Shown here: positions 1 to 7,137 of the stretch, in pieces
Position numbering within the stretch: position 1 is the stretch's first letter
Layout: each line of letters begins with the position of its first letter
Assembly: GCA_019359615.1 (NCBI GenBank)
Contig: JAHHHA010000006.1
Coordinates: 124,001 to 188,000 of the forward strand
Length of the DNA: 64,000 nucleotides
DNA from: Cyanosarcina radialis HA8281-LM2
GTDB taxonomy: Bacteria > Cyanobacteriota > Cyanobacteriia > Cyanobacteriales > CCAP-1448
Direction: 5' to 3'
Position numbers and translations under genes: made by a program
The notes under the pieces: model-generated
What the model was told of the DNA's origin: nothing
The model's input: only the letters and a program-made list of their open reading frames with translations
Database searches by the model: none

Positions 1-110
1 ACGGGCAATATCGGGTTACAAAAACGTTTGCTGAAGATCGGCGAATTGAATCCGATCTATTCCCAGAACTGCAACTTACGCCCGATCGGGTTTTTGCTAC
101 TGTTATCTAA
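1..110 (+). CDS. Uma2 family protein, C-terminal end (partial)
   Basis: An open frame enters from the left edge and stops with TAA at 108-110. Its 35 visible residues include YRVTKTFAEDRRIESDLFPE and end in LTPDRVFATVI. This matches the usual C-terminus of the Uma2/DUF820 family, PD-(D/E)XK nuclease-fold proteins that are abundant in cyanobacteria. The catalytic core lies outside the window, so activity cannot be judged. The call rests on a short tail and is moderate. Confidence 0.6.
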   Translation, partial: GQYRVTKTFAEDRRIESDLFPELQLTPDRVFATVI

Positions 111-119
111 TTTAACTCT

Positions 120-149
120 TTTATCTATATCAGGTTTATCTATATCAGG
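120..149 (+). repeat. 15-bp perfect tandem duplication before the parD-like gene
   Basis: TTTATCTATATCAGG occurs twice back to back (120-134 and 135-149). The second copy ends in the AGGAG that serves as the ribosome binding site for the antitoxin start at 161. ParD-type antitoxins usually bind repeats in their own promoter, so this may be a doubled operator or simply a local duplication. Confidence 0.6.
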
Positions 150-160
150 AGATTGAGTCC

Positions 161-427
161 ATGCAAATTCTGCTCAAGCCCGAACATCAACAATTTATCC
201 AAGCACAAATTGCGTCTGGAAAATTTACTAATGCCAGTGAGGTAGTTGATGCAGCATTTCGTCTACTTGAGAAGTTAGCTAATGAGTATAGTGAGTGGAT
301 AGAAGAAACTCGCGAACAGGTCGATATTGCTAGAGCAGAAATCGCTCGTGGAGAGGGTTTAGATGGTGAAGTCGTAGTCAACCGAATTTTGCAGCGCTTT
401 CAGGAAGCGCGAGAGGCGCAAAAATGA
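161..427 (+). CDS. parD: Type II antitoxin, ParD/RHH-like
   Basis: An 88-residue protein that would neutralise the ParE-like toxin encoded directly after it and repress their shared promoter. The first 45 residues fit the ParD ribbon-helix-helix domain: a short basic strand (MQILLKPEHQQFI) followed by helices with the typical SGKFTNASEVVDAAFRLLE segment. The acidic, helical C-terminal half (EWIEETREQVDIARAEIA) is the part expected to wrap the toxin. AGGAG lies 9 nt before the ATG. The stop overlaps the toxin start by 4 nt, indicating translational coupling. The family call is firm; the exact ParD subgroup is inferred. Confidence 0.88.
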   Translation: MQILLKPEHQQFIQAQIASGKFTNASEVVDAAFRLLEKLANEYSEWIEETREQVDIARAEIARGEGLDGEVVVNRILQRFQEAREAQK

Positions 428-723
428 GTCGTTTCGTCATTGCACCTTCATCCAGTCGAGATTTAGATCGCATTGCCGAATACTTTTTAGAACGAAATGT
501 AGAGGCAGGAGAAAAGCTATTTCGAGAATTTAATCAAAAGTGTTTTAATCTGGTAAAATTTCCAAATTTGGGACGTAGCTATAGCCATATCAGACCAAAC
601 TTGCGAGGCTTGCCACTAGACGGATATATTATCATCTATGAAGTTAGCAACGAAGGTGTTAACATTTTGCGAGTCGTTAATGGTCGTCAGGACTTAGAAG
701 CTTTGTTTGCGGATGCAGATTGA
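424..723 (+). CDS. parE: Type II toxin, RelE/ParE superfamily
   Basis: A 99-residue ParE-type toxin. ParE proteins poison DNA gyrase while RelE proteins cut ribosome-bound mRNA; the pairing with a ParD-like antitoxin favours ParE. The sequence has the superfamily pattern: an N-terminal helical segment (SSRDLDRIAEYFLERN), the central FPNLGRSY and LRGLPLDGYIIIYEV strands, and a terminal ILRVVNGRQDLEALF strand and helix. Length is normal and the frame is intact. It overlaps the antitoxin by ATGA. The cellular target is an inference from family. Confidence 0.88.
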   Translation: MSRFVIAPSSSRDLDRIAEYFLERNVEAGEKLFREFNQKCFNLVKFPNLGRSYSHIRPNLRGLPLDGYIIIYEVSNEGVNILRVVNGRQDLEALFADAD

Positions 724-868
724 GAGATTATTATCTAAGCCGATCGCTACTGAAGCCGAAAACGAGTCAGCGATCGCCCTAGATGAAGAACTCGATCGTC
801 GCCTGATGCGAACACCAGAAGAGGATCTATTTCTAGAACTGCTAGTGACGCTAATCGAAAAATTAGCT
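722..868 (+). pseudogene. HigA-type antitoxin N-terminal remnant
   Basis: Right after the toxin the frame reads KPIATEAENESAIALDEELD and, further on, EEDLFLELLVTLIEKL. This resembles the N-terminal segment of HigA-like antitoxins (COG5499), where a KPI..E.EYE.AL start precedes a conserved LVTLIE helix. The helix-turn-helix half that should follow is absent, and the frame runs into unrelated sequence. No HigB-like toxin lies beside it. I read it as a truncated relic; the similarity is short and unverified. Confidence 0.5.
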
Positions 869-943
869 GCTTTTTTCAAGTCAGTTCCAGTTTATTTATC
901 GAGTCTTAATCGCTATCATTCGTCAAAATGCCTGGAGAGCCAA

Positions 944-1233
944 ATGCAACGCGATGAAGTATTAAAATTTTGGCACAGCATTCGCCTGTTTTAAGCAGTC
1001 TTGGGGTTCGTTCTCTATCGATTTTTGGTTCCGTTGCACGGAATGAAGCTCGCTCTGATAGCGATGTCGCTCTCCTAGTCGAACTAGAACCGCCAGTCAC
1101 TTTCGATCGCTATATGGAAATAAAATTCGATCTCGAAGATCGACTGGGAACGCAGGTCGATTTAGTTAGTTGGCGATCGCTCAAGCCCCAACTTCGTAAC
1201 GTTGTCGCGAAAGAGGCAATTCGGGTCGCGTAA
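944..1233 (+). pseudogene. MNT-type nucleotidyltransferase antitoxin, frameshifted near its start
   Basis: The main frame encodes a minimal nucleotidyltransferase with GSVARNEARSDSDVALLVE, the GS-x9-DxD catalytic signature. MNT proteins act as antitoxins of HEPN RNases by AMPylating or binding them. The natural start, ATG at 944 (MQRDEVLK), lies in a different frame. One base appears missing in the AAAATTTT run near 965-970; restoring it joins MQRDEVLK directly to LAQHSPVLSSLGV. A shortened protein could still start at TTG 970 (87 aa) and would keep the catalytic motif. No HEPN partner follows; the next gene is on the other strand. This is either a real decay event or a one-base sequencing error. 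Confidence 0.65.
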
Positions 1234-1261
1234 TATTCGGCTTTATGGGGTTGGCTCCTAA

Positions 1262-3079
1262 CTAAAGCTGAAATTCATCAAATTTGATTACTTCTGAGGC
1301 TGGCGATCGCGTGTCGAAACGATAGCTGCTGACAGTACCAGTTCCAGTATCTAAGATGCTAAAAGCTGTAATATCGTTGCTCGCCACATAAGGCAGAGGT
1401 TGCCCGTCTTCACCCGTTAAAGGTGAAATAGTAGGAATTACAGGTTCTAACCCATTCGGATCGCCAGTGGCGACATACTCTTCCCGATAGCCGCTAGGAA
1501 CGGGGCGCTTGTTGTTGCCTATAGCCGCACCGTAAGTATTGCCAACGTTAGATGATTCTAAGTAGTGGATGCCGTTAGCACCGACAAAACGGTTCCATAA
1601 ATGGGAATGTCCAAAAAATACCAATTGTACGCCAGCAGCTTCTAACAGCGGGACGACATCGCGGATGATGTAATCGGCATCTTTAGGGTATTCATAACGT
1701 ACTGCTTTGACGTTGCCATTAGGATCGCGATCGACTATTTGCACCGGATCGGTGTAAGCCGGAACGATGTTATCGCCTAAAGTATGAGGCGGATGGTGAA
1801 ACATCACGACTTTGTACTTGGCCTGCTGAAATTCAGCACTGTTGAGTTCGCTCTCTAGCCAAGCATATTGCTCGCTACCTTTAGCGTTGGCGTTAGCCTC
1901 GGCGGTAGCCCGTATCGCTTCAAAGATATGCTGTCCGTAACCCCATCGTTCGGGATAGTTGAAGTCGGCTTCCCGTTCGCGGTATCTACCTTTAACGTTG
2001 GGTGCTAAACTGGGCGATCGCCAGATGTTAGTAACATATAAAACCACTAGTCGAATATCGCCAAAAGTCACCGCATAGTATTTTTGTCCACCAGAATCAC
2101 TTTGAGGTAGGGTAAAAATTTCTTCATAAGTATTGATATTAAAAGATTGACCTAACCCCCCTAGCCCCCCTTCCCTGACAGGGAAGGGGGGGATCTTGCT
2201 CCCCTCTCCTTGCAGGAGAGGGGCCGGGGGTGAGGTCAATCCTTGGCTGCGAGGAACGGCATCGTTAAACTCCTCGTTCAAGCTATTAGTCGAGGAAAAC
2301 CGGCCCATGACTTCATGATTGCCGATCGCACCAAACAAAGGAGCGTGTTGCAGCAATTCCCCACCTTTGTAAGTAGTTTTTACCCCATTTTTTTCTAACT
2401 CGTAACTAGCGCGACCTTGAAGGCATGGAAAGAACGCCCCTCCCCTACTGTCATCAAACCATTCAGAAGCGCGATCGGGAACGTTAACTAAATCGCCAGC
2501 GAAGAAAACGGCATCGACTCGCCCAACCGTCTCGGCTACCTTTTGCAAATTAGCCGCTACCATCGGCATTAGCTGATGGTCTGATGTCAGCAAAATCTTG
2601 AGCGGCGTGCCTGAATTTGGCTTTGCCGTCAGACTGAATACAGCACTATCGATCGCTTCCCCATCTTCTCGCACGCTAGTTACTCGATAAGGCACTCGCA
2701 CCCCAGAAACTAATCCGCTAATCTCGGCTTCGTGTCGCCAAATCTCTCGACTTATCGGCGGTCGATCGATCTCAATATTTTGATTTCCCCATCTCGATTT
2801 GGCATCTTCCCGCGTGCGACTGAGTTTAGTAGTTTTGGCTGCGATCGATTGCTGTAAGTCTTTACCGTAGGCAACAGTATGACTTTTTCCAGCAAACTCA
2901 GTAAACCAAACCACCCGCACTGAATTTTCTGTTGGCAGTTGCAGAAATGGATCGCTTACAAGCTGAGGACGAGATAGCATAGATGGCTGACTGCTCGATA
3001 GGTTAACGATCGACACTAAGAATACAAAAACTAAGAGCGAAACTACTACTAGACGGGGGATAGATATTTTAATTTTCAT
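1262..3079 (-). CDS. Secreted metallophosphoesterase, purple-acid-phosphatase-like
   Basis: A calcineurin-like phosphoesterase of about 605 residues. It starts with a signal or anchor segment (MKIKISIPR then a hydrophobic stretch), so it should act outside the cytoplasm. A fibronectin-III-like N-terminal domain (about residues 40-150) precedes the catalytic domain, which shows the metal-binding motifs GDLVN (about 195), GNHE (about 254) and FFGHSHLW (about 488). The ATG at 3079 is preferred because it opens the signal sequence; an in-frame upstream start at 3136 would add 19 residues that do not resemble one. About 33 residues near 280-312, rich in Pro, Gly and Leu, are encoded by an intergenic-type palindromic repeat inserted in frame. 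Substrate unknown. Confidence 0.82.
   Translation of the reverse strand: MKIKISIPRLVVVSLLVFVFLVSIVNLSSSQPSMLSRPQLVSDPFLQLPTENSVRVVWFTEFAGKSHTVAYGKDLQQSIAAKTTKLSRTREDAKSRWGNQNIEIDRPPISREIWRHEAEISGLVSGVRVPYRVTSVREDGEAIDSAVFSLTAKPNSGTPLKILLTSDHQLMPMVAANLQKVAETVGRVDAVFFAGDLVNVPDRASEWFDDSRGGAFFPCLQGRASYELEKNGVKTTYKGGELLQHAPLFGAIGNHEVMGRFSSTNSLNEEFNDAVPRSQGLTSPPAPLLQGEGSKIPPFPVREGGLGGLGQSFNINTYEEIFTLPQSDSGGQKYYAVTFGDIRLVVLYVTNIWRSPSLAPNVKGRYREREADFNYPERWGYGQHIFEAIRATAEANANAKGSEQYAWLESELNSAEFQQAKYKVVMFHHPPHTLGDNIVPAYTDPVQIVDRDPNGNVKAVRYEYPKDADYIIRDVVPLLEAAGVQLVFFGHSHLWNRFVGANGIHYLESSNVGNTYGAAIGNNKRPVPSGYREEYVATGDPNGLEPVIPTISPLTGEDGQPLPYVASNDITAFSILDTGTGTVSSYRFDTRSPASEVIKFDEFQL
2145..2241. repeat. 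Palindromic intergenic-type repeat inside a coding sequence
   Basis: About 97 bp bounded by inverted GATTGACCT / AGGTCAATC. It contains the C-rich and G-rich palindromes (CCCCTCTCCTTGCAGGAGAGGGG and TTCCCTGACAGGGAA types) seen in intergenic copies at 35031, 41646 and 51071. Here it lies inside the metallophosphoesterase gene and is read through without a stop. Confidence 0.8.
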
Positions 3080-3186
3080 CAGCGAAATTATACCTAGCTT
3101 CCTTTCAGCGATGGAGGCGATCGCGATGCGGCTCAATGACAGATGAGTTAATCTGGATGAAAATGCCTTACCCCAAAGACAGAGCC

Positions 3187-3771
3187 ATGAGTAAAGAATA
3201 TAGAAAAGCGATCGCCAGCGAATTAAAAAGCCACGCTGCCATTCTAGGCGGCTGTGTTGCCCTGATGTGGGGACTGGAAATTTTGGATACCATCTTCAAC
3301 AATAGCTTGGATATTTATGGAATCATTCCTCGCAATATCGTGGGCTTGCGGGGGATTCTATTCGCTCCTTGGCTCCATGGCAACTTTCCTCACCTGATTG
3401 CTAATACCATTCCCTTTCTCACTCTCGGCTGGTTCGTGATGTTAAAAGAAACCAGCGATTTTGTGGTAGTGACAGCGGTGACGATGGTAGTCGGGGGATT
3501 GGGCGTATGGTTGTTTGGCGCTGCTAACAGCGTTCACATCGGCGCTAGCATACTAATCTTTGGTTATTTGGGCTTTCTGCTGCTTCGGGGCTACTTTGAA
3601 CGCAGTTTTGGAGCGATCGCTTTATCGGTTATTGTCGGCTTCCTCTACGGTGGCATCATCTGGGGTGTCTTACCGTCTTCCCCGAATGTTTCTTGGGAAG
3701 GCCATTTATTTGGATTTATCGGCGGTGCGATCGCTGCCCGTATGTTATCTCGATCGAAGCTCAGCTTCTAA
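3187..3771 (+). CDS. Rhomboid-family intramembrane serine protease
   Basis: A 194-residue membrane protein with about six hydrophobic segments. It carries rhomboid landmarks: HLIANT in the second segment (the HxxxN motif), a serine in HIGASILIFGYLG at the position of the catalytic GxSG serine, and the catalytic histidine in WEGHLFGFIGG. Rhomboids cut substrates within or next to transmembrane helices. The serine loop reads GAS rather than GASG, a tolerated variant. The ATG at 3187 fits the usual family start; an upstream ATG at 3136 would add 17 residues. It is divergent from the metallophosphoesterase, with which it shares the upstream region. Confidence 0.85.
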   Translation: MSKEYRKAIASELKSHAAILGGCVALMWGLEILDTIFNNSLDIYGIIPRNIVGLRGILFAPWLHGNFPHLIANTIPFLTLGWFVMLKETSDFVVVTAVTMVVGGLGVWLFGAANSVHIGASILIFGYLGFLLLRGYFERSFGAIALSVIVGFLYGGIIWGVLPSSPNVSWEGHLFGFIGGAIAARMLSRSKLSF

Positions 3772-3822
3772 TTGATAAGTAAATCGAGTTACGATCTAAC
3801 ATAGGTAGGGGCGCAAAGCTTT

Positions 3823-4044
3823 CATCGGTGTCAAGTTAACGGTCAAAGCCCTCATCCGTCAGGGGTTGAAAACCCCTGCCTCAAAGCTAAAGTCCTCTAA
3901 AGAGGACTCAGTGACCTGTAGGAAATTTAATTCCTCAGTCCATTTCAATGGACTTGCGCTATTGGCCAGGGGTTTTGAACCCCTGGCGGTTGATGCTGAA
4001 GATCGACACCCAGCAACGGCTCTAGCCTTAACTTGACACCAATG
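3823..4044. mobile_element. MITE-like element, copy 1 (17-bp inverted ends)
   Basis: 222 bp bounded by CATCGGTGTCAAGTTAA and its near-perfect inverse ending in ACTTGACACCAATG. The interior is a chain of hairpins (AGGGGTTGAAAACCCCT, GTCCTCTAAAGAGGAC, AGTCCATTTCAATGGACT, CCAGGGGTTTTGAACCCCTGG) with no coding frame. It sits inside another repeat: the palindrome GTAGGGGCGCAAAG...CTTTGCGCCC is split by it, leaving AAAGCTTT at 3815-3822 and AAACCTTT at 4045-4052, an 8-bp duplication with one mismatch. Other copies are at 29438-29789 and 47439-47650. Confidence 0.8.
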
Positions 4045-4086
4045 AAACCTTTGCGCCCTTACTGTATATGTCGGTTTCAAGAATAA

Positions 4087-4359
4087 ATGGCTAAAAAGCA
4101 GAAATTTCCCCACTTAGTAGGGTCTAAATGGACCGCTAAACAGCAAATGTGGGGATGGCGGCACTTTCAAGTGACGAATCGCAAAAATCAAGGCAAATGG
4201 GTATTTGCCGAAATGGTTGCTGCCTGCGATCCTGAAGTGCGGTTTTGGATAAACGCTCAAGCCCTAAAAGATCGCTTACAATGGCAAGCTGGCTGGCAAT
4301 CTTTGAAAGAGCAGGAAGAATCGAGTTTTGACTTAGAAATTTCGGGAGTTACGCAGTAA
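4087..4359 (+). CDS. Trp-rich conserved protein, TIGR02450 family
   Basis: A 90-residue protein matching the small Trp-rich family known mainly from cyanobacteria: a basic start (MAKKQKFPHLVGSKWTA) and conserved tryptophans in GSKWTAKQQMWGWRHF, GKWVFAEM, RFWINAQALKDRLQWQAGW. Function is unknown. It has no signal peptide or membrane segment, so it is probably cytoplasmic. Full length. It begins 42 bases after the MITE copy and stands alone. Confidence 0.85.
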   Translation: MAKKQKFPHLVGSKWTAKQQMWGWRHFQVTNRKNQGKWVFAEMVAACDPEVRFWINAQALKDRLQWQAGWQSLKEQEESSFDLEISGVTQ

Positions 4360-4419
4360 CAACAATGACCAAAAATAAGTGGATACAAGTCTTCTAGCTT
4401 GAGGAGAAAAGTGTTTGTC

Positions 4420-4522
4420 ATACCATTTTGCTCGCATATCTGCTACACACAATTTACCCGTAGGGGCGCAATGCATTGCGCCCTTACCCAGGATGTATTG
4501 CACCTAAAAAGTAAAATGGTAT
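4420..4522. repeat. Small repeat with ATACCATTTT inverted ends
   Basis: 103 bp framed by ATACCATTTT (4420-4429) and AAAATGGTAT (4513-4522), a perfect 10-bp inverted pair. In the middle is the common palindrome GTAGGGGCGCAATGCATTGCGCCCTTAC (given here only as a type, 4460-4487). Similar ATACCA-ended pairs occur at 35724-35866 and 57736-57829. It may be a TA-targeting non-autonomous element; no coding content. Confidence 0.55.
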
Positions 4523-4546
4523 CAGGAATTCACGCTTCTTTCAAAA

Positions 4547-4582
4547 ACTAATTTTTAACTTTTAACTTTTAACTTTTGACTT
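4547..4582. repeat. Heptad tandem repeat (TTTTAAC type)
   Basis: Successive copies of a TTTTAACT-like unit end five bases before the ABC ATPase start. A complementary run (AGTCAAAAGTTAAAAG type) lies just after the same gene at 5434-5467, so the gene is bracketed by inverted tandem-repeat tracts. Such short tandem repeats are common in filamentous cyanobacteria. Confidence 0.6.
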
Positions 4583-4586
4583 ACTA

Positions 4587-5435
4587 ATGACTGCTGTTTC
4601 ATTACAAAATATATACAAAATCTATAGCAAAGCGTCAGTAGTTAACGATTTGTCTTTTGCCATTAATTCAGGAGAAATATTTGGTCTTTTAGGACCTAAT
4701 GGTGCTGGCAAATCGACTACTATTCGGATGCTAACCACGCTAACCAAACCTACCAATGGCGAAATTCGCGTAGCTGGTTACGATGTAGTGCGACAACCTT
4801 TACAAGTAAAACAGCAGATCGGCGTAGTTTTACAACAAATCAGCGTCGATGGCGATTTATCTGTTTGGGAAAATATGGAGCTTCACGGCAGACTGCATCA
4901 CATTCCCAATCCCCGGCGGCAACAAGAGATCGATCGCTGGCTGGAATATGTAGAACTGACAAACCGACGAAAAGATCTAGTTAAAACCCTTTCTGGTGGA
5001 ATGAAGCGGCGACTGCAAATTGCCAGAGCTTTATTGCATCAGCCTAAAATATTATTCTTAGACGAGCCAACTGTAGGATTAGATCCTCAAACCCGCAGGC
5101 GATTGTGGGAAATCATCCGCGACTTAAACCAGCAAGGTATGACGATTTTACTGACGACTCACTACATGGAAGAAGTAGAGTATCTATGCGATCGCATCGG
5201 CATTATGGATGGTGGCAAGCTAATCGAGTTGGGTACTCTGGCAGAACTCCGCTCTAAGTATGGTGAAGGATTGATGATGAGGCAAGTTGGAGAACGTTGG
5301 GAATACAAATTTTTCCCCAACTTAGAAGAAGCTAATGAATATCTGGACGCATTACCAGATAAAATCGGCACTATGGTGCGTCCTTCAAATTTAGAAGATA
5401 TCTTTGTCCAACTTACAGGACACCAACTTAATTAA
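4587..5435 (+). CDS. ABC transporter ATP-binding protein
   Basis: A 282-residue nucleotide-binding subunit of the CcmA/DrrA-like class that usually drives ABC-2 export permeases. It has Walker A GPNGAGKST, signature LSGGMKRRLQIARALL, Walker B ILFLDEPTVGLD and the switch histidine in LLTTHYMEEVEYLCDR. The C-terminal 60 residues form the short accessory domain common in this class. No permease gene lies next to it; the downstream gene is scpB, so the membrane partner must be encoded elsewhere. The transported substrate cannot be read from the sequence. Intact. Confidence 0.9.
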   Translation: MTAVSLQNIYKIYSKASVVNDLSFAINSGEIFGLLGPNGAGKSTTIRMLTTLTKPTNGEIRVAGYDVVRQPLQVKQQIGVVLQQISVDGDLSVWENMELHGRLHHIPNPRRQQEIDRWLEYVELTNRRKDLVKTLSGGMKRRLQIARALLHQPKILFLDEPTVGLDPQTRRRLWEIIRDLNQQGMTILLTTHYMEEVEYLCDRIGIMDGGKLIELGTLAELRSKYGEGLMMRQVGERWEYKFFPNLEEANEYLDALPDKIGTMVRPSNLEDIFVQLTGHQLN

Positions 5436-5488
5436 GTCAAAAGTTAAAAGTCAAAAGTCAAAAAATAATGAACGATGAACGATGAACG

Positions 5489-6055
5489 ATGCCCAGTTTA
5501 GCAGCCAAGATCGAAGCGATTCTCTACTTAAAAGGACAACCTTTGGATCTGACTACCATTGCTGAGTATGCCACGTGCGATCGCGCTGAGGTTGAAGAAG
5601 CACTGATCGATTTGATCGCTGACTACGCTCACCGAGACAGTGCCTTAGAAATAGTCGAAACTCCAGGCGGTTACTGCTTGCAATTGCGGGAATCATTTCA
5701 AAACCTACTTCAGACGATCGTACCAGCCGAACTAGGTTTAGGGGCCCTCAGAACTCTAGCAGCGATCGCCCTCAAAGGGCCGATTTCCCAAATCGATCTA
5801 GTCAATCTTCGGGGCAGCGGGGCTTATCAACACGTTCAAGAACTAGTAGAGCTAGGCTTCATCCGCAAACGCAGGCAATCTGGAAACAGATCCTCGGTCT
5901 TACAGGTAACTGACAAATTTCACCAAAATTTTGAATTAGAACAACTTCCGCCGCCCGTGGAGGCAGGGAAAGAGGTAGATAAAGAAGACGGGGAAGAGAG
6001 GCAAGCAGAGGAAGTAGGAAAAACAGAGGAGCAGAGGGACAGAGGGGAAAATTAA
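5489..6055 (+). CDS. scpB: Segregation and condensation protein B
   Basis: ScpB, 188 residues, is the winged-helix partner of ScpA and SMC in the bacterial condensin complex. The sequence has tandem winged-helix domains (LAAKIEAILYLKGQPLDLTTIA and LRTLAAIALKGPISQIDLVNLRG) and the conserved GYCLQLR strand. The last 35 residues are a charged low-complexity tail (rich in Glu, Lys and Arg) not typical of the family. The DNA encoding that tail is a purine-rich tract continuous with the palindromic repeat at 6061, and the inverse of a similar tract occurs at 9520-9598. The tail therefore probably arose from repeat DNA. Core call is firm. Confidence 0.9.
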   Translation: MPSLAAKIEAILYLKGQPLDLTTIAEYATCDRAEVEEALIDLIADYAHRDSALEIVETPGGYCLQLRESFQNLLQTIVPAELGLGALRTLAAIALKGPISQIDLVNLRGSGAYQHVQELVELGFIRKRRQSGNRSSVLQVTDKFHQNFELEQLPPPVEAGKEVDKEDGEERQAEEVGKTEEQRDRGEN

Positions 6056-6060
6056 CTCCT

Positions 6061-6088
6061 GTAGGGGCGCAATGCTTTGCGCCCCTAC
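6061..6088. repeat. GTAGGGGCGCAA palindrome
   Basis: A 28-bp near-perfect palindrome (GTAGGGGCGCAATG paired with CTTTGCGCCCCTAC). The same unit is at 4460-4487, 9494-9518 and 62709-62736, and is split by a MITE at 3805-4061. It could fold as a hairpin at the 3' end of scpB, but it lacks a T-tract. Confidence 0.75.
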
Positions 6089-6178
6089 CATTGACAATTG
6101 ATAACTGACCTCACCAGACACTTTCGGTCAAGATCGTTTAGAGTAGAAACTAACCAATGCCAAATCATGAGAGTCCCA

Positions 6179-6559
6179 ATGGTATTTAACCCCGACTTTC
6201 TCAATTCACCCACTGAGGATATTGAAATCAACCAGCTTCTAAAATACCTGCAAAGTCAGCCTCCAGAGGTTTTAGAACGGGTGGCCAAATCCATCAGTCC
6301 TCAAATCAAACAGATCGTTTCCCAAAACGTCCAAGGACTAGTGGGAATGTTGCCCTCAGAAAATTTTCACGTCCAAATTACTACGGATCGGGAAAATTTA
6401 GCGGGAATGCTAGCCTCAGCCATGATGACTGGCTATTTTTTGCGTCAGATGGAACAACGCATGGAGTTAGAGGAAACGCTGACGAGTTCGATGACGCTGT
6501 TTTCCAAGCTAGATAATAAAAGCGAAAAACCCGATCGCTATCACCGGCCAGAACTGTAG
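6179..6559 (+). CDS. DUF760 family protein
   Basis: A 126-residue protein of the DUF760 family shared by cyanobacteria and plant chloroplasts. The diagnostic block is LLKYLQSQPPEVLERVAKSI, then ISQ-like helices, VGMLPSENFHVQITTDRENL and LASAMMTGYFLRQMEQRMEL. No enzymatic motif, signal peptide or membrane span is visible. Family function is poorly known. The start MVFNPDFLN at 6179 is preferred because family members begin this way; ATG at 6167 would add four residues and an ATG at 6098 reaches into repeat-derived DNA. Confidence 0.82.
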   Translation: MVFNPDFLNSPTEDIEINQLLKYLQSQPPEVLERVAKSISPQIKQIVSQNVQGLVGMLPSENFHVQITTDRENLAGMLASAMMTGYFLRQMEQRMELEETLTSSMTLFSKLDNKSEKPDRYHRPEL

Positions 6560-6669
6560 AAGATGAAACCAGCCAAAATAGCGAATTGCAGAAACTAGCT
6601 ATGTGCAATTTTAATTTCGTGCTGCGCTCAATTATTGGAAGATATTTAGGGCGTTTGCTGGTGATGAGA

Positions 6670-6765
6670 TCAGCCACCTGCCGCAAATGCCAGCATGATA
6701 AAAGCTGACAGTAAAAGTCCGGGGACGAGTAACCCCACTAAAATTAACAAATCGTGTGTATTCAT
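6670..6765 (-). CDS. 31-residue single-span membrane protein
   Basis: A very short reverse-strand frame encoding a 31-residue peptide that starts MNTHDLLILVGLLVPG, continues as LLLSAFIMLAFAAGG and stops with TGA. One hydrophobic helix covers residues 5-29. AAGG lies 9 nt upstream of the ATG. The size and composition resemble the small one-helix subunits of photosynthetic or respiratory complexes, but I do not recognise it as PetG/L/M/N, PsaI/J/M or any Psb subunit. It stands alone between DUF760 and the HpsJ-like gene. Confidence 0.55.
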   Translation of the reverse strand: MNTHDLLILVGLLVPGLLLSAFIMLAFAAGG

Positions 6766-7137
6766 CGCGCTTGACCTTGGATGTCTCTAGATTTTAGGGT
6801 AACTCGATCGCTCCATCTTCTGCGGAAAATCTACAATTTATTTTAAATTTTCTGCTCGATCGACTCGTGAAGCGTGGAGTTAGTTATCGAATATTGGTGG
6901 CGAACATGGCAGATGCGTTTGCGACTTTCGAGCAAGGAGCTTAGGAAGGATGCGCGAGGAAGAGGACAACAGCGAGAGCCGAGGAAATGAGGGGCTGAGG
7001 GTGAAAATTTAACTGAATTCTGAACTTCTGAATTCTGAACTCCTGGTATAGTGTCTCTGTTTAAGCCTTGCAACGATCGATGCTTCATTTATTAGTCTGG
7101 AGCAACAAGCAAAGATTAACACTATCCCCCCAATCAG
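6766..7137. other. Gene-poor spacer
   Basis: About 370 bases between the 31-residue gene and the HpsJ-like gene. It includes the AAGG site of the small reverse gene at its left end and a short GAATTCTGAACTTCTGAATTC tandem-repeat patch around 7014-7043. I see no other gene. Confidence 0.6.
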
